64,000 nucleotides of DNA from Dipetalonema caudispina (Eukaryota; Nematoda; Chromadorea; Rhabditida; Onchocercidae): NCBI GenBank assembly GCA_013365325.1, contig JABVXV010000220.1, positions 1 through 64,000 of the forward strand, in the 5' to 3' direction. The notes under the pieces were generated by a model, which searched no databases, was not told the origin of the DNA, and worked only from the letters and a program-made list of their open reading frames with translations. The position numbers and the translations under genes were made by a program. Below, one piece after another: positions 49,592 to 63,585 of this stretch (position 1 is its first letter; every line of letters starts with the position of its first letter).

Positions 49592-51739
49592 TTAGTTACC
49601 ATATAATTCTTGTATGCGTAAAATATCAAGATTAGTAAGTTTCGGTTTCACGTATTCTCCATTTTCATCAGTAGACTGATAATGATAGATAGGTGACATT
49701 ACAGAGTCTTTTTCACAAGAATGTTCTAAGCCCAAAACATGTCCAATTTCATGGATCGCTGCTGGTAACAAATCTATGGTATCGTATCTATAGCATTTTT
49801 TGTTTTTTTTTTTATTAAATAACCACATATAATTTAAATACAAAAAACATGCTCAATTCATTTAATTCGTTATTTTCCTGAAAAGAAAAATTTCAGATAA
49901 AAAAATAAACTTAACCTAGAAAGTTCGGTGATAATCATAGCAGCCCATTTTTCGTCTGCATCAAAATGAATTAATCCATATGGTGGAAGTAATGCATGTG
50001 CTAATATTGTACCTATTAGAAAAAAAAAAGTTTAATTTAGATATTTCAAACTTTTTAATGGATTTTATTAAAATATTTCAAATATTAGTTCAATTTTTGT
50101 TTTAAATGTTGATAGAGAACTGAGTGATTGTATCATCAACAAGATACCTCATCACTAATATTGTTATCATGTATAATCTTTAATTATCATAACTTTTCTT
50201 ACAACATGTGCAACCTTATCTTGTTATATTTATAGTAATATTATTCCTTACTGGTAATAATCCATCTAAAATAACATAACAGCATGAAATTTTTTTAGAA
50301 CATTTCAAAACTTTCATGATATACCATGCCCAATTCATTTAGTATTATTTTCAACATAGAATGATAGCAATATCAATTAGTAGAATTATAATTCCATTTC
50401 AATTTGAATAAAAATTAAGAAATTGATAAAAATGTCTGCTACTTCTGATCATCTACAGGTCAATACATGATATTAGTATAGAAGAAAAAAAGATGAGAAA
50501 CCTGGTCCATCAAATGAATATCCATCTCCATGCTCTCCTCTAACAAAATTAATTTTGATATTTCCATTCCCTGATACTTCGGTGAATTTCAATAGTGTTA
50601 CTGCTGACCATACTTCAAAAGCTATTTTCATCACAATTCTGAAATTTGCTTCAAATCGAAAATTGTTACTGAAGAGGCATCTATGTGAAAGTTTGTTTAA
50701 ATTTAATAAAAAGAAAAAAAAACTGTACTCTAACATCTTTTATAGTAGTAACGAATAACTGTCATACTTTACTAATTTTCTAGATAACTGCTTAGGAACA
50801 GATCCGATCGAATATGTCAAATTTTTATTTTTCCATTTGTACACTTTGTTTGAATCTGAAACAATCAATTAAAACATGAAAAGTTAATGAAATTTCCCCT
50901 AAAACCAATCTATTCAACCACAACCACTGATTTTAAAATGATCCAAAAGTATAATGGTTGACTGAACGTCAATTGCTGCTTATTATGTTTCACTTCCAAT
51001 GGATCAATTTTTCAATCTACTAAATTTAAGACTAGAAAATACCTTAACTTTTCTTATTATATGATCACAAGTTAACGATTAGTATAAACCAGAAGAGGTT
51101 GAAATACTAAGATCATTGCAGTGGTCCACTTTGTTCATAAACTGTTGATTAGAATGTCAGTGTACTTTTTGTTAACTTCAATAGGTCAAAAGATGACAAT
51201 AATATTATTAACCGTTCAAATATGAGTCGTTTATGTTATATCTTCCACACCATATTTCATCAATTTTTTGTTTGTTCCATCCATCAATTTTACTGGTTAA
51301 TTTTGGAGCTTCAAAATTTTGAAATGATCTAAAAATTTTGTTACAAATATGATTTGGTACCATATTTATTTTAAAGCTATGCCCTTGTTCGTAAGCCGAA
51401 CAGTTCAGAGAAATTAAATTTGTGCATAAATTTAATTATGATAATGATAGAGGAATGAAGGAAAAAATTGGACGATAAAAAATGTTTTGATTCTGAAATT
51501 TTTTAGAAGATTTATTAAAACTATAGTCAATTATTTCTAATTACGTAACTTTTAATCTATTAGACTATCATTGTATGGTTAGTGTCACAATAAAAGATGA
51601 TCAGAGATACATAGCATAAAAATTTTGTACGGTTGAAAAGTACTTTCATTTACCATACTTGCCTTTGAGCTCTTTGATTGTGCTCCAAAAGCTCAATATC
51701 AATTTTGTCCTTCAAAAAATTGTATTTTGCCAAATATTT
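49592..51739 (-). CDS. Matrix metalloproteinase, minimal form (5' end missing)
   Basis: Six exons: 51663-51739, 51213-51328, 50768-50855, 50502-50638, 49916-50012 and 49592-49787. The propeptide has YLAKYNFL, then [20 protein letters not shown] and a cysteine-switch cysteine in IWCGRYN (family form PRCGxPD). The catalytic domain has [43 protein letters not shown], the zinc site [11 protein letters not shown] with the next Ser, and the Met-turn DSVMSPIY. It ends IQELYGN and stop, so there is no haemopexin domain, as in matrilysin-type enzymes. It is a zinc endopeptidase expected to be secreted and to cut matrix or cuticle proteins. The signal-peptide exon was not found. The first intron listed appears to use a GC donor (AG|GCAAGT), since every GT alternative breaks the frame. 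Confidence 0.85.
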
Positions 51740-54056
51740 CTGTAAATTATTGTATGTAAAAAATGTTTAAATTGACAATAAACAAATAAAAATTCCAAAA
51801 AAAGCACTTATTTCTCAATTATTGTTTGATTTTCCATAATGCTTCACAGTTGCAAAGATATATCAGAATCTCAAGGAACATTTGATGCAAATGTATAAAT
51901 GATCAATTTTGTAAATTAAGATATCTACTTTTGCAGCATCATATACGACACTTTGATTATGCGACATATTTTGAATACAGTACGAACAAAGTGGAAATAA
52001 TGAATGGAATTTCAAATTTGATTACCATAAGTGAAATAGAAATAAGGATAAAGACTTACAATAGCAAAATCTCTGGTACTCATCGATGGTACTTGCAGAG
52101 CAAACAACGAAATGTAAATAACACTGATAGTCACAGAGTAACATAACATATGCATAATGGATTAAAACCTAAAAATTCATTAATTATTCATGTATGGAAT
52201 ATTATTATGTAATTACGAACTTGTTTCCTGTTTCCTATCATATCTATCTATAGTGGAAGATTGCGTAGGTTTATTTGATTAAGCTTGCAAATCCCATAAT
52301 TAGGTACATGATCTAGCTTTAGTAGAAAATATTGTCAAAAAAAAAAAAAGAAAAGAAGCGATAAGGTTTTGTTGAATCCACATGTAAACAAATTGAGAAT
52401 TGCTACAGTACTTCATATGAAAATTTAAAACAAACGATACCGCTCCATCACTTTTATGGTTAATATTACAGGCATGAACTTTTTTCTGCAAAATATTCCG
52501 AATTTAAATGAAGCTAACAACAGAAAATATGATACATCCATAGATAAATGTAGAAAATAAAATTTTACAGAAAGAAGAACCTATACCATCACTTCTCATT
52601 TGATAAAAACAACACATAAAAGTTAAATAAACGGTATCATTTCGATTTTATGAATTTTCAATCAATTTATTATGGCAGCAATTTCTCTTACATTTTACGA
52701 AATTCTAATGATGGAGGTCAGAAATGGAATAAAATGATTAAATGATTAGAACTGCAAACATATTCCAGGACACATCATGAATTTACAAGTAACGGCACTA
52801 GCATCAAGAAAAACGGGACTTTTTTTTTTTTGAATGATTTAAGTTAAATTCAATATATATCTAAAAATCTAAGCTGTGTCATAAGAGCAAATAATTTGAT
52901 AGATGATTTGAAGTCGTAATTGATTGAAATAAGGAGCTTCCAGGATGACTGAAGTATCGAGTGTTTGGTAGCATGTGGAATTTTAGAATTCCTGTTAAAC
53001 CAAGATTTGTATAACAATACTTAATATTAAATTATAGTTTAGCTTAATTTAATGATTCATATATGTTTTCATCATAATATAATATCAGAAGAACAGCTAT
53101 TTCCAAAATAATAGATTTAAGCAATAATTCAGAATCGACAAAAGTGTCCAAGCGTGGAATTTTTTCTTCTTTCATTGATATTTTTCGGATTTCAAACGTC
53201 TTATTACAAAAATTGAGTAAAATTTTAATCCATTGCCTGTGACATAATCAATCCGATTACTGATATATCATATATCATGTCATCATTACTTTCATTATCA
53301 CTATCAATATTGTGGTAAATCTCGTAAAATTGTTATTTCAATCGTCTGTAGTAATTAATTCCATTTTATCCAACGGTAAGTTTATTAAAGGTGAGAAAAA
53401 GCAGAAGATAGTAAGGATGTTTAATGAAATCTTTCTATTTCATGAGAATTTTTCAGCTAAAACATATCAACTTCTTTGAGATAATTGAAATATTTGCATG
53501 GGGCAAATGATTTGAAGAAGTTAAATAGGTTAAATAACTCAAGCAAATTGAAGCCAAAAATATATTAAGACTATAGTAAGATAAGAAATAAATAAACGAA
53601 AATGAAATAATCATAACAAGAAGTAGAAAAGCAACCAAATAGATGATTTATTTTTATATTTTAATCAAAGGAATTGAATGCTTTGATAAGGCTTGTAAGG
53701 TTGTTTCACCTTCCTTCTCGAAGTAATATGAATCAATTTTACTGCTAAGTTGATGGTATCATGTCATGATAGTTATTAGAGTGATAGATAGGTACTGTTT
53801 GAATGCCAAGATACATTCTGATATCACATATCAGATTAACAATAATGTTATCGCTTTTGCATATGTATGATACAGATGCTCATGTTGCTTATAACATTAT
53901 CGTCAATCTATTTTTAATTGTCAATTTTCAAATTCCCTTTATAATAAAAAAAAAAAAAAAAACTTTAATCCTTTATATTTCTAGAGTATAAGCTAAAATT
54001 AGGTGCAATTTGGCATCATTCTAATCGTTTTAACTCTCATCGAATTCTGATATTGC
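51740..54056. other. AT-rich region, no firm gene
   Basis: It should contain the first exon of the metalloproteinase gene, which I could not identify. Frames at 51931-52146, 52300-52491 and 53453-53638 have no convincing signals. Confidence 0.45.
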
Positions 54057-54367
54057 AGAACGTTTCCATCAATCGAACTTATTACATCAGATATTTTTTA
54101 TTGAAATTGTCTGTCGTGTTAGCGGTTATTATCATATATATTCTGAAAATGATTAAATCATTTCCCCCAATTTCTTCGTCTTTCTCAACTTTTCGCTTCA
54201 CTATAAAACTGAAAAACTATGCGAGACAATATTTCTTTGCAATAATTGCTTTGAAAAAAAAAAAAACAAATCGAAATCTTCTGTATCATCCAGAATACTT
54301 GGAAGAACCATGTTGCGCTAACGAATCACAGAAATCGTACGAAATCCTGAAATTTTACATCTCATAA
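54057..54367 (+). CDS. Possible membrane-protein exon
   Basis: An open stretch follows a TTGCAG acceptor. It begins NVSINRTYYIRYF, has a hydrophobic run LLKLSVVLAVIIIYIL, a basic part (ALKKKKTNRN), and ends LEEPCCANESQKSYEILKF with TAA. No ATG in a good position and no matching upstream exon are evident. It could be the last exon of a small membrane protein or a chance frame. Confidence 0.25.
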
Positions 54368-55548
54368 AATAATAGAATTCCTATCCACTAAGTTCTAAAT
54401 TTTGATTTCGACTTTCATCGTTCTCGTCAAAATTTCAATCTTCAATTTCTGCTTGCATGCAAATTTTTTATATCTATATTTTTGTATCCAATGTTGTAAA
54501 GCAATTCGTTTTATTCAGCCTTTCATGTAAAAATAACAGCCTTCAACAAACATTTGGTCCATAATTAAGAAATGCACACATAGTTTTCTTGAAACACATA
54601 TAACTTTTCCCCAAGGCAAATACATTTATTGCCCGTATTTGCCTAATGAATACCAAATGACTCGAATACTGATAGAATTTGAATGATTTTAGTACTTGGA
54701 TATCAAATCATCTATGAGAATATGAGTAAATTGCAATGTTATATCATGTAAAACAACTCAAAAACCCGTTAATATCCTCTACCAATATATTTAGAATCCA
54801 AGCAATACAAATAACATAAATGTGATACAACATGCACAAAAACTAAGCAGTACTAACCTAAAAACTTGTCCAACTCATGGTAGAACATAAAATCCCCATC
54901 CTAAACTTTGAAATATTTAGTCCTACAGTTTATTTCAATTCCAAAAGTTATGAATTTTCATTTGAATTTTGTGCTAAAAAATAACGAATACTTCTAGAGT
55001 TTTATAATCATATTGACTCAGTGAAGTCAATGAAAAATTCCAAAATCATAAGAATTTCTAAAATGACTAATTCCCCAATAAGTGCGCCTGCAAAGTAAAC
55101 AAGAAATATTTTTCGATCTGAATCTGCTTCACTATAGAATAGGCTATTCGTTTTTTTTGAAAAATGAAGCTAAACAAGGCTTCAGAATATAAAGTGTTAG
55201 ACTCTCCTCAAACTCTCATTCTTTGCCAATTGTACTGATAAAGTTTAACAGTTCATTGCCGAAATTTGAAGACATACAATATGATGAAGCAGAGATAATG
55301 TCACAGTTATAATTAATTCCTAACATGTTTGAATAACAGTTATCATTTCATTTTATAAAAAATACACAGAACAAAAACAGCAACAGCTTCAAGGATGAGA
55401 GTCCCAAAAGTTGGAGCGGAAATTTTCTTAGTTTATTCAACATACCATTAAAAAGTTATTGTTCGAAATGCAATAGCACGAGTTGAAGAAATAAGGTATT
55501 CACTGTAATTCAATAATATTTCAGATAAAAGAAAGTTGAATAAACTGT
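54368..55548. other. Intergenic, no gene seen
   Basis: AT-rich spacer downstream of the capping-enzyme gene. No exon is supported. Confidence 0.5.
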
Positions 55549-58500
55549 TTATGTCCTGGGGATTTTTTGGATAGCATCATTTGATGATTGTGGAGCAGGT
55601 CTCTTCCTCGTTTTCTGTATACATATTTTCTCAACGAATGCAATTAACGAGTCCTTATCAATCGGATGAATGATACTGTTATAAACAGCTTTTGCTGTTT
55701 TGCTTGAATTAGGCAAACTTTTGTCCGTGCGCTCACGCATAAATTCCCATTTACCATCCTGTAATAATGCAAATAATTGGAATTCTCCATAAAAAAAAAA
55801 TCGTTTTTCTCAAATGTAAAGCAAAAAAAAATAAACCGTCGGGAAACCTAGAAAATTTTACTGCCATACGAGAAATCTCAACGATTTCATTATTTTAACG
55901 CAGCAAATTTCAATTGTATGATGTCCGACAGGTTCTGTTGGATCTTACACACGTACACATCCATGTGGATTATTTTGCTGCACTAAGTTATTGGATTATT
56001 TAACTGTATAATCTTTAACTTCCTATTACAATGATTAATCTTCCAGTAACAGTTCAAACCAAATACATTTTATAATACGCGAAAGCATATATTTTAGAAA
56101 GTCGCATTAACTGTTCCAAAGCATTATGAAGCTTTTCTGGCATTCAGGTGGATAAAATACTCCACTGAAACCATTACCAGAGAAGTGAAGCAACAGTTTT
56201 ACAATCATGCGCCATTTTTAAGAAGTAAATTGAACGAAAGATCAACTTATGTGGCAAGTAATTAAATATATCACTTGCTAATTTGCAATAAATATGAAAT
56301 TCTCCAATACCAAGTAAAAGACTAACTTTAAAAGTACATTCAATGATTTTATTATCATACGGCAATAACTTCTTTGTAGCTTTCATTTGTGCCATTGGTT
56401 CTGACTGGTTTTGTACAAACAGATAGCCAATATGTTCTGGCAATTCACCAGGTTTCGACACACGTCTTATCCTCAATTGAAAGTCAATTGAATTATGAGA
56501 TGGAGGCTTCCATTTCAACAACGTATCACATCGTCCACAGCGATATGGCTACAAAGTAAATAAAATATACTGGTTTTGATATTAGTGCAAAAAAGATGAT
56601 TAATAGTTATAAATTAAAACTCTGTATTTGGACAATTTTTATAATTCCATGAAGTCCCATGCTCTATAAAGCTAACTTAAAGCTATATGCTCAGCAGCAA
56701 TATAAATTGAATTTTAATATGTTACGATGTACCCCAAAATATAGAAAAAATTTCTTCTAATTAGCAATAACGACCAGGATATTCTGCGTTGAAACAACGC
56801 TTTGAGATTTACAAAAATCAAAAGTAGGAAGCAATGTTCGAAGTAACTTTGACATCAGGAAGCTTCATTAATTCTTTAAAAGAAATATACATTTCTATTT
56901 GAAACTTACTTCATTTACCGATTGAAAAATTAAGCCATCAATTTCATGCCCAACATTTCTAGTAAATTTCTCATCAAATAATTTTCGAACTGCTTCCAAT
57001 TCCCAAAAATCCTGCAAAAATAGTTCCAAAAATAAAAAATTATGTTGTCACAAAAGCTAGTCAAAAACAAAACACAAAGCTAGTCACAACGAATATCACA
57101 CCTTATTACGTATACTTATCGGTTCATTCTCTCTCCTGATACGACCACTTCTCAATGCATCACGACGTGGTTGAATCAGATCTTCACGAATACATGACAA
57201 ACGTGTAGTAAAATCACATTCGCCCACGTTCTGCCCCTATAACAAATAATAATCCATCAGTGTTAGTTTAAATATTCTTAAATTCGTTTTCATGCTTATG
57301 AGGGTAATTTCCCCTTATGTTTTGACAAAAAGCAGCATAATGTAGTCAAGCAGAAACCTCGAATTTAATAATGTCATAGATGAGCAATCTTGGAACATCA
57401 GTAATATCGCCAGATTCTCCTTTTACCTGTAGAAATGTAATATCTTATGCAGTTATGATCAAAACACTAGTTTCATTTTATAAACCACTTTACAAGTAAT
57501 TTTGAACATTTAACATAGGTTTCGATCTAACATTTCATTACGAACTGGTAAACGAGCACTACCTAAAACTAAGGTGAAAGTATTGTACTTTGGAATTTCG
57601 AATTCCAAAAACTATCACTTTTACAGCATCTAATCCATTGCAAGTGAACTTTCTTAAAAAATATTACGCGGAAGTGAACCCTAAAACTGAACCTTTTCGA
57701 TTATCATTTCGCAATCTAGGAGAGTATTTTGAATATGACGAAATTCTTTTTTATGCGGAAATGTTATACAGGATAATTTAAACACATTATTATTCCGATC
57801 AAATGCGTATATTGAATCCTCATCATCGATAAGGACCATATATCTAAAGCAGTCATATTTATTAACAACAAACACAGAATCTGATGAAATAGTAGTTCAA
57901 CTATTGAACTTCTCTACATGAGAATTATATACTGCTTTGCGCAGAACATGGACAACTGAATTGCCCTCATTATAATTTATTTATCTTTCTTCTACACCTG
58001 CGCTTCCGCATGAAGTTGCTGGAACCAAACAATGAAATAAACCTTAAGGGATATTCATTTACCTGATTCCGTCGGCTTTCCAAGACACCATATATTTCTT
58101 CTCAGCCAAAAAACGTAAATTATCTCTTTCCATTGATACTGGTTGACTACCAGGAAAACCATCTCTTTTATAACCACACATATCACGAATCTGAATGTTC
58201 TCAAAGATGAAAAAATTTTTGATAAAAAACATACTATTATTCCAATCGATTAAATGAAAAATAAAGGTCAGTTATTTTTCATGCTGTAAATCAAGGCCTT
58301 TTATATTTATCCCTTTTCTTTAAATTCTAAGACTCAGAAATAGGAAAGTATCCGAATTATAGCAGCAGCTCTTGCCTACGGTAGGAAGCGAATCCAAAAC
58401 AGAGAAGCGAGACTAGGTATGTCCGCTGTAGGCTAGCATACCAGCAACATGTATGACAAATCATTCACAATCAGCTATTTCCATTAATGGTTAAACCTTA

Positions 58501-60887
58501 ATTAAGAGAAACTTAAACAACTGCGGAATTTCGACGAAAAAAACTTTCCATCACGAAATAAGAATGGAAAGGCCGTGAATGCAAAACCACAGAGTACAAA
58601 CCAGTGCTACAAAAACATCATATATCGGAGTAGTGAATTAATTAAGATTAGTAAATCAAGCGAAACAATTAAAAGAAATAGCTAACAGAGAAATTTATAA
58701 AAGGTTTATAAAATTGAAAATAACCTTATTTTGTAAAATGGTTCTTGTTATAGGATCTGATACGTATTTAACACTAGGTACTGCTCCATCCATAAATTTA
58801 GGTTCGTCTGGAAATAAGCTTATAAGTCTAAAACAAGGATATCTCAAGCCAGTCAATTTCGAAATATTAATTTCTTTGGCTTTAAAACAACCAATTTTTC
58901 TACTGACAGCTATTACGCCGCGAGTATGAATCAGTTACACTTTAGCGATACTTAATAAAGCTAAGAAAACCTTAAAGTTTGGATTGTGGTTGGAACCGTG
59001 GTAATTTTATTAAAACCGCAACTTACAAATGAATACCGAACCGGCTGATAATAAAAAAAACCAAAGAAAATAAAAAACAAGAAAAACAAACCAATATGTT
59101 CATCGATGTTATTTGAGATAACTTGACCATTATTAGCATCGTCATGTGAAATTCTACCACCATCAACTGGGCCATTTTCCCAGGCAGGTCGTGGTGGTGC
59201 CTGCAATCCATTTCGCTTTTTTCCTTTATATTACGTCTGACAACCCTGTATCACTGTCAAATATATTGTTTGGGAAAAACGGACAAATCAAACTTGAATC
59301 ATTGGAAAACCCGAAATGAATATCAAAGGAATTTTGCCTATGCTACACAAAAATCGTTCATAATCCAGAAAAAAAAAGTACTATGAAGTCCAGAACAAAA
59401 AAAATAATGAACATTAATTTAAAGGAGGAAATGACATCAATGAAAAAGAAACTTCAATTCTATCATCTTCATCGCCGTATCTCTGCATAAGTTCATCCAA
59501 ATAGAACTGCTTATAAATACCATTTGGCCTCATTTGTGCAAATGAATAAATGGCAGCATCGATTGCCCAGTCCATAGCACTGGCAAGATACGCTGCTATC
59601 AAGAAACCTGTTCTGTTAAACCCATGAGTGCAGTGCACTGCCACTATATCTTTTGGATTTGCCTGGAAATACGCAGTGTGAACACTTGAACTAGATCTAA
59701 CATTTTAATTTTAACAAATTGGAATCACGTTCTGAACAAAAAACTTTTTTTTTCCTCCCACGTGAAATGTACAAATGTCAGGATCCGCAAAAATCACATT
59801 TTTCCAGGACGATAATATTAATTATGCTTCCAAAGAATCTGAATGGAGAAATAAATTTCACTGTTTTATTTTGGATTTTAACATGTTATCATGGGCTGAA
59901 AACTCTGTTCAAAGTATAGGAAAAAGCGACGTAGCAATGACAAAACAACAACACCGTAAGATTCCTATCACTAACTTGAAGAAATCCACGTACTATTCGA
60001 CAAAACTGCTCCGTTTCGGCAACTGACGGTGCTTCTCCATGACCTTTCATTGGAATCTTTTTATAAATACAATTTCGCTTCTCAACCTAAGCAAGAAAGA
60101 ATAATGTTTCCTCACCTTGTAAAAGCTATAAAACATACTTCGAATAACGACAATTATGATGAAGCATGAATTGCAATAAAGAAAAAGTGTTGTCTTTGAA
60201 ATGTAAAAAGAAAATCAGGTGTAAAAAATTATAATACCTCTTTTCTACTATAATAACGATTGGTTTTTGTGAGATCGATCCACAATCCAATTCTCGCACC
60301 CGGTTCAGCGCCCCGAAATTTGCATGCGAAAACATCTCGTGGATGAAATTGCCACTTCTTCTCAATTTGTTCATCATACAATTTACAAAGAGGAGTTTTG
60401 AACGGCAAAAAATGCTTTGCAACAACCTGAAATACCTATAAAATTTACTTGTCCATACATCTTCTTTCCTCAATTACATTATCCAAAAGACATGAACTAC
60501 ACGAACAGTTTTGGAACAATCTTCTAAATATTATAAGCAATATGAATTAGCACATTACAAATACCTGAAACTCACGTGACTGAATTATACTACATATAAA
60601 GTGAATCATCTAATTTTCAAGAAATTTCGAAATTTCGAATATTTCTGAAAACTGGAAATAGTCACTATCAAAAAAAAAAAAAAAAAAAATGCTGTGGATT
60701 TTCCAGACAAAGTTACTTCAAAACATGGAATCAAACTGGAATAAAGTGTAAAAATGAAACAATTTATAAGTAAGCATACCGAGCCTAGTGGTGGACAATA
60801 AAGCCAACGATCTGGAGGGCCAAGGCGAGCTTTCTCAATACTAGGCTTTCCAGAATCTGTGCTACTCAACTCTTCGTCACTTGCCAT
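55549..60887 (-). CDS. cel-1: mRNA capping enzyme (RNA triphosphatase + guanylyltransferase), complete
   Basis: Thirteen exons in phase give 639 residues: 60780-60887, 60238-60426, 59976-60086, 59453-59662, 59092-59200, 58725-58909, 58063-58190, 57693-57843, 57358-57426, 57102-57236, 56919-57011, 56327-56548 and 55549-55758. The N-terminal half is the Cys-phosphatase-type RNA 5'-triphosphatase: [13 protein letters not shown] and the active site [10 protein letters not shown] (~146-155). The C-terminal half is the guanylyltransferase: lysine motif KADG (~342-345), LLDCEM (motif III, ~388), [19 protein letters not shown] (~490), LKWKPP (~507), then [19 protein letters not shown]. It removes the gamma-phosphate of nascent mRNA and adds GMP in the nucleus. 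The metazoan fused layout and the length match. The gene symbol follows the C. elegans orthologue by family inference. Confidence 0.95.
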
Positions 60888-62373
60888 TCATGCCAGACGA
60901 AACTACTAGCTATAATTTATAACGGTGCTCCACACCATAAGTATACCTGAAATCAATAAAATCATTATCTCTCTGATCTTCTGTGCATTTTATGTGAAAT
61001 AATAAAAACGCACGTTACTGTACGTCAAAAATTTTGAAAAATAATGGCAATTAGTCACACTCGTCTAATCTTCACCACAGCGCAGCTATTAAAACGTACG
61101 CTTAATATGCTATAAAGCAGGTGCATATCGATATAACAAGCGTCAAGCATTATTTTCAAAGATCTAAATTTTTAAACATGCACTTTAGTTGTATAAAAGA
61201 AGTAAACATAAGTTAAGTGTCTATTATGACATCTAATGAATTTTTCACATATTGAGGAAGCTCACATAAGCTTATTGTCTTGTAGTGATGCACCCTTTCA
61301 GATTACACGTTACTTCCCTCATCTCTTCTTTTACCTACATTTCTGAAGTAATGTTGCGTGTGCTAATGAACACGTAATAAGCTACCATTTCAATCTTAAC
61401 TGGAGAGAGAGAGAGAAAAAAAACAGAGGAAAAGGAGAGAGAAAGAAAAAGCAATCCCCTCCAATACTCTAACAATCATTTCCTCTCAATCACTGTGCTA
61501 TGATGGTCAATGCATGATATTTCCTCATTTTTCCAAATCTGTTGGTCACTGTATTTTTCACACTATATCAATCTCATTTCTAGTGTCTCCTTTAAATCTG
61601 CAATCTTTCTTCTCATTATTAATGACTTCCTACAACAATTCCCAATACTCTATCATTTCCCTTTCATCACTACTTAAATGCTATCTATCTCTCAAAGACC
61701 TACCCGAACTACTGACCTCAACTTCTCTCACCGTCTGAATAACTTACAGCAAGCCGGAACGTTGCGTCCCTTTTATATGCAACGAAATTGTGAAATAGAA
61801 TGTCGCATGATAAGTTGAATGTTCGAAGCTGTAAGAATTGGTGCCACGTAATTGCAGTGAAGATTTGACGTAGGTATTACATGCGGTACAGTTTCGAGCT
61901 GTATTATATAGCGTAACGTACTTACATTCAATACACAAATAATATGATACGTAACCTAAAACAAAACATAATTGTGATGTGAAACCATGACGTGATACAT
62001 GTCGTATGTGGTGAGGTATTTTATCGCGACGCTGCGAAGATTATCATTGATTGACACTGTTTCCCTTAAATTCATCTATAATGGGAGTAGTTTGAGAATT
62101 CATAGTATTAGCTGGAAATTGCAGTTTACGGGAGATTCCTAGCTGAGTTTGAGACAGAATGCAAAGATTTGCTAACTTATTAGAAGCTTAACGATGTTCA
62201 CGGTGTGGAATTTCACCTTTTTACTTTTCTTGTCTTCTGGATACACATAGGAGTCGAAGAAGCAGGTAAAGAGAGATATGAAGAAATTCTCAGACATATT
62301 GTTATTCTATGATTTACCTTAATATTACATGAGGAAATCATTACAAAGTATTAGATGAGGTTGGGAGGTGGCA
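60888..62373. other. Intergenic, no gene seen
   Basis: Upstream region of the capping-enzyme gene. The composition is less AT-rich than elsewhere, but no exon is supported. Frames at 61514-61738 and 61744-61938 are not convincing. Confidence 0.45.
61402..61451. repeat. GA-rich purine tract
   Basis: About 50 bases are almost all G and A on the + strand, with GAGAGAGAGA runs, about 515 bp upstream of the capping-enzyme start. Such tracts occur in promoters but no role is shown. Confidence 0.7.
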
Positions 62374-62457
62374 GTCCGTCTGGCCGAGTGGTCTAAGGCG
62401 TTGCGTTCAGGTCGCAATCTACTCCGGTAGGCGCAGGTTCGAATCCTGCGGCGGACA
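62374..62457 (+). tRNA. tRNA-Leu (anticodon CAG)
   Basis: An intronless class II tRNA. The acceptor arms GTCCGTC and GGCGGAC pair over seven positions, followed by discriminator A. The A box is TGGCCGAGTGG. The anticodon stem TTGCG/CGCAA encloses loop TTCAGGT, reading CAG for leucine. A long variable arm (ACTCCGGTAG region) is as expected for Leu. The B box is GGTTCGAATCC. A T-rich run for Pol III termination is not immediate but short T stretches follow. The D-arm and T-arm pair normally, so it looks functional. Confidence 0.97.
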
Positions 62458-63585
62458 CTTACTATTGCGACATTTCGAGATGAGATTTTCGCATTCTTCA
62501 ATCTGCATGAGGGAACGCCTCGTTTTATCTTGTCATTTTTCAACTTCATATTAAGATTATGTTGTAATATCGCATGTCATCATATTGCGCTATCACTAAT
62601 ATACGTTGGGTCCTATCTAAGCTCGAAAACAATGAATGACAGCTGAAAAGGTGTCTGAATCAGGTAGAAGAGGAGGAAGGACGACAAAAAAAAAAAGAAG
62701 TGATGACGAATGAATGATTGTTATCAGTGCAGAAGTTCTTTTGTTCGTTTAATCCAGATATTTGAATTGATATTTTCAAATTTGGCTTGACTCATAAACT
62801 TGAACCTAAAATCAGAATAATCTTTTTAATTCGTTTTCCCTGTTAAACTTCTGTTATTATCCACTACTTGATCATGTTACTGAACTTGAACCCGAAGAAT
62901 AAATCCATTTCCCAGTTCTCTTCTAAGAATATTTCAGTCAATTATTGACTGCTAAAAACAAATTTAATTGGTGGAAGAAATAAAACAAAAATAAGTTTAA
63001 TTTACAAAATTCGAGAATTTCGAAATTATGAAATCTGCGCAGATATTATAGTATCAGTTGTTTGTCCTACCGATGATTTCGAATTGATCGGAAGAGATGT
63101 AGGGCGAATCTTGTAGTGTCCTTTCACAAAACATTTCAATGGGTAGAAACGAGTTCCTCTGCGACAGTGAGGCATTACTTTCACGATGTCATTCTATGCT
63201 GTCGTACGCTTTGCAGCAGATATATGCCATTTTTTCTTGATCATTTGATATTTTATTCCTGACCCTGTACTTTTGCATTTATGCGTTTAAAGCATTGAAA
63301 ACTTACCTTAAACTGCATTATTTGAGAAATTTCTGTTGTAGAACTCGCTGCTCATCATTAAATATTATCACGAGATCACATTGTTTGTAGTACTTGATAA
63401 GTTTTTTGAAATGAAATTTGAGAACATTAATGTCCAAAATCCGATCTAGGATCGTTAGATGTCCGTAAGCTGTTTTTTTTTAAAACCATGAAAAATCTAT
63501 GATGGAAATAAATGTCACATTGATCTTTCTTATATATCATTTCTAATTGTTTATGTTATTATTAGTGCTTTAACTGTGATCGAAA
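62458..63585. other. Intergenic, no gene seen
   Basis: Spacer between the tRNA and the start of the MESH1-like gene. No supported exon is present. It presumably carries the promoter of the downstream gene. Confidence 0.45.

Noticed and set aside
53453..53638. Hydrophobic 61-residue frame
   Set aside because: Leu/Ile/Ser/Tyr frames of this kind arise readily from AT-rich DNA; no start context, splice site or neighbour supports it.
57500..57560. Exon-like stretch reading [14 protein letters not shown] in the capping-enzyme gene
   Set aside because: The adjoining exon continues in frame through LLDCEM to a good donor, so this stretch is intron.
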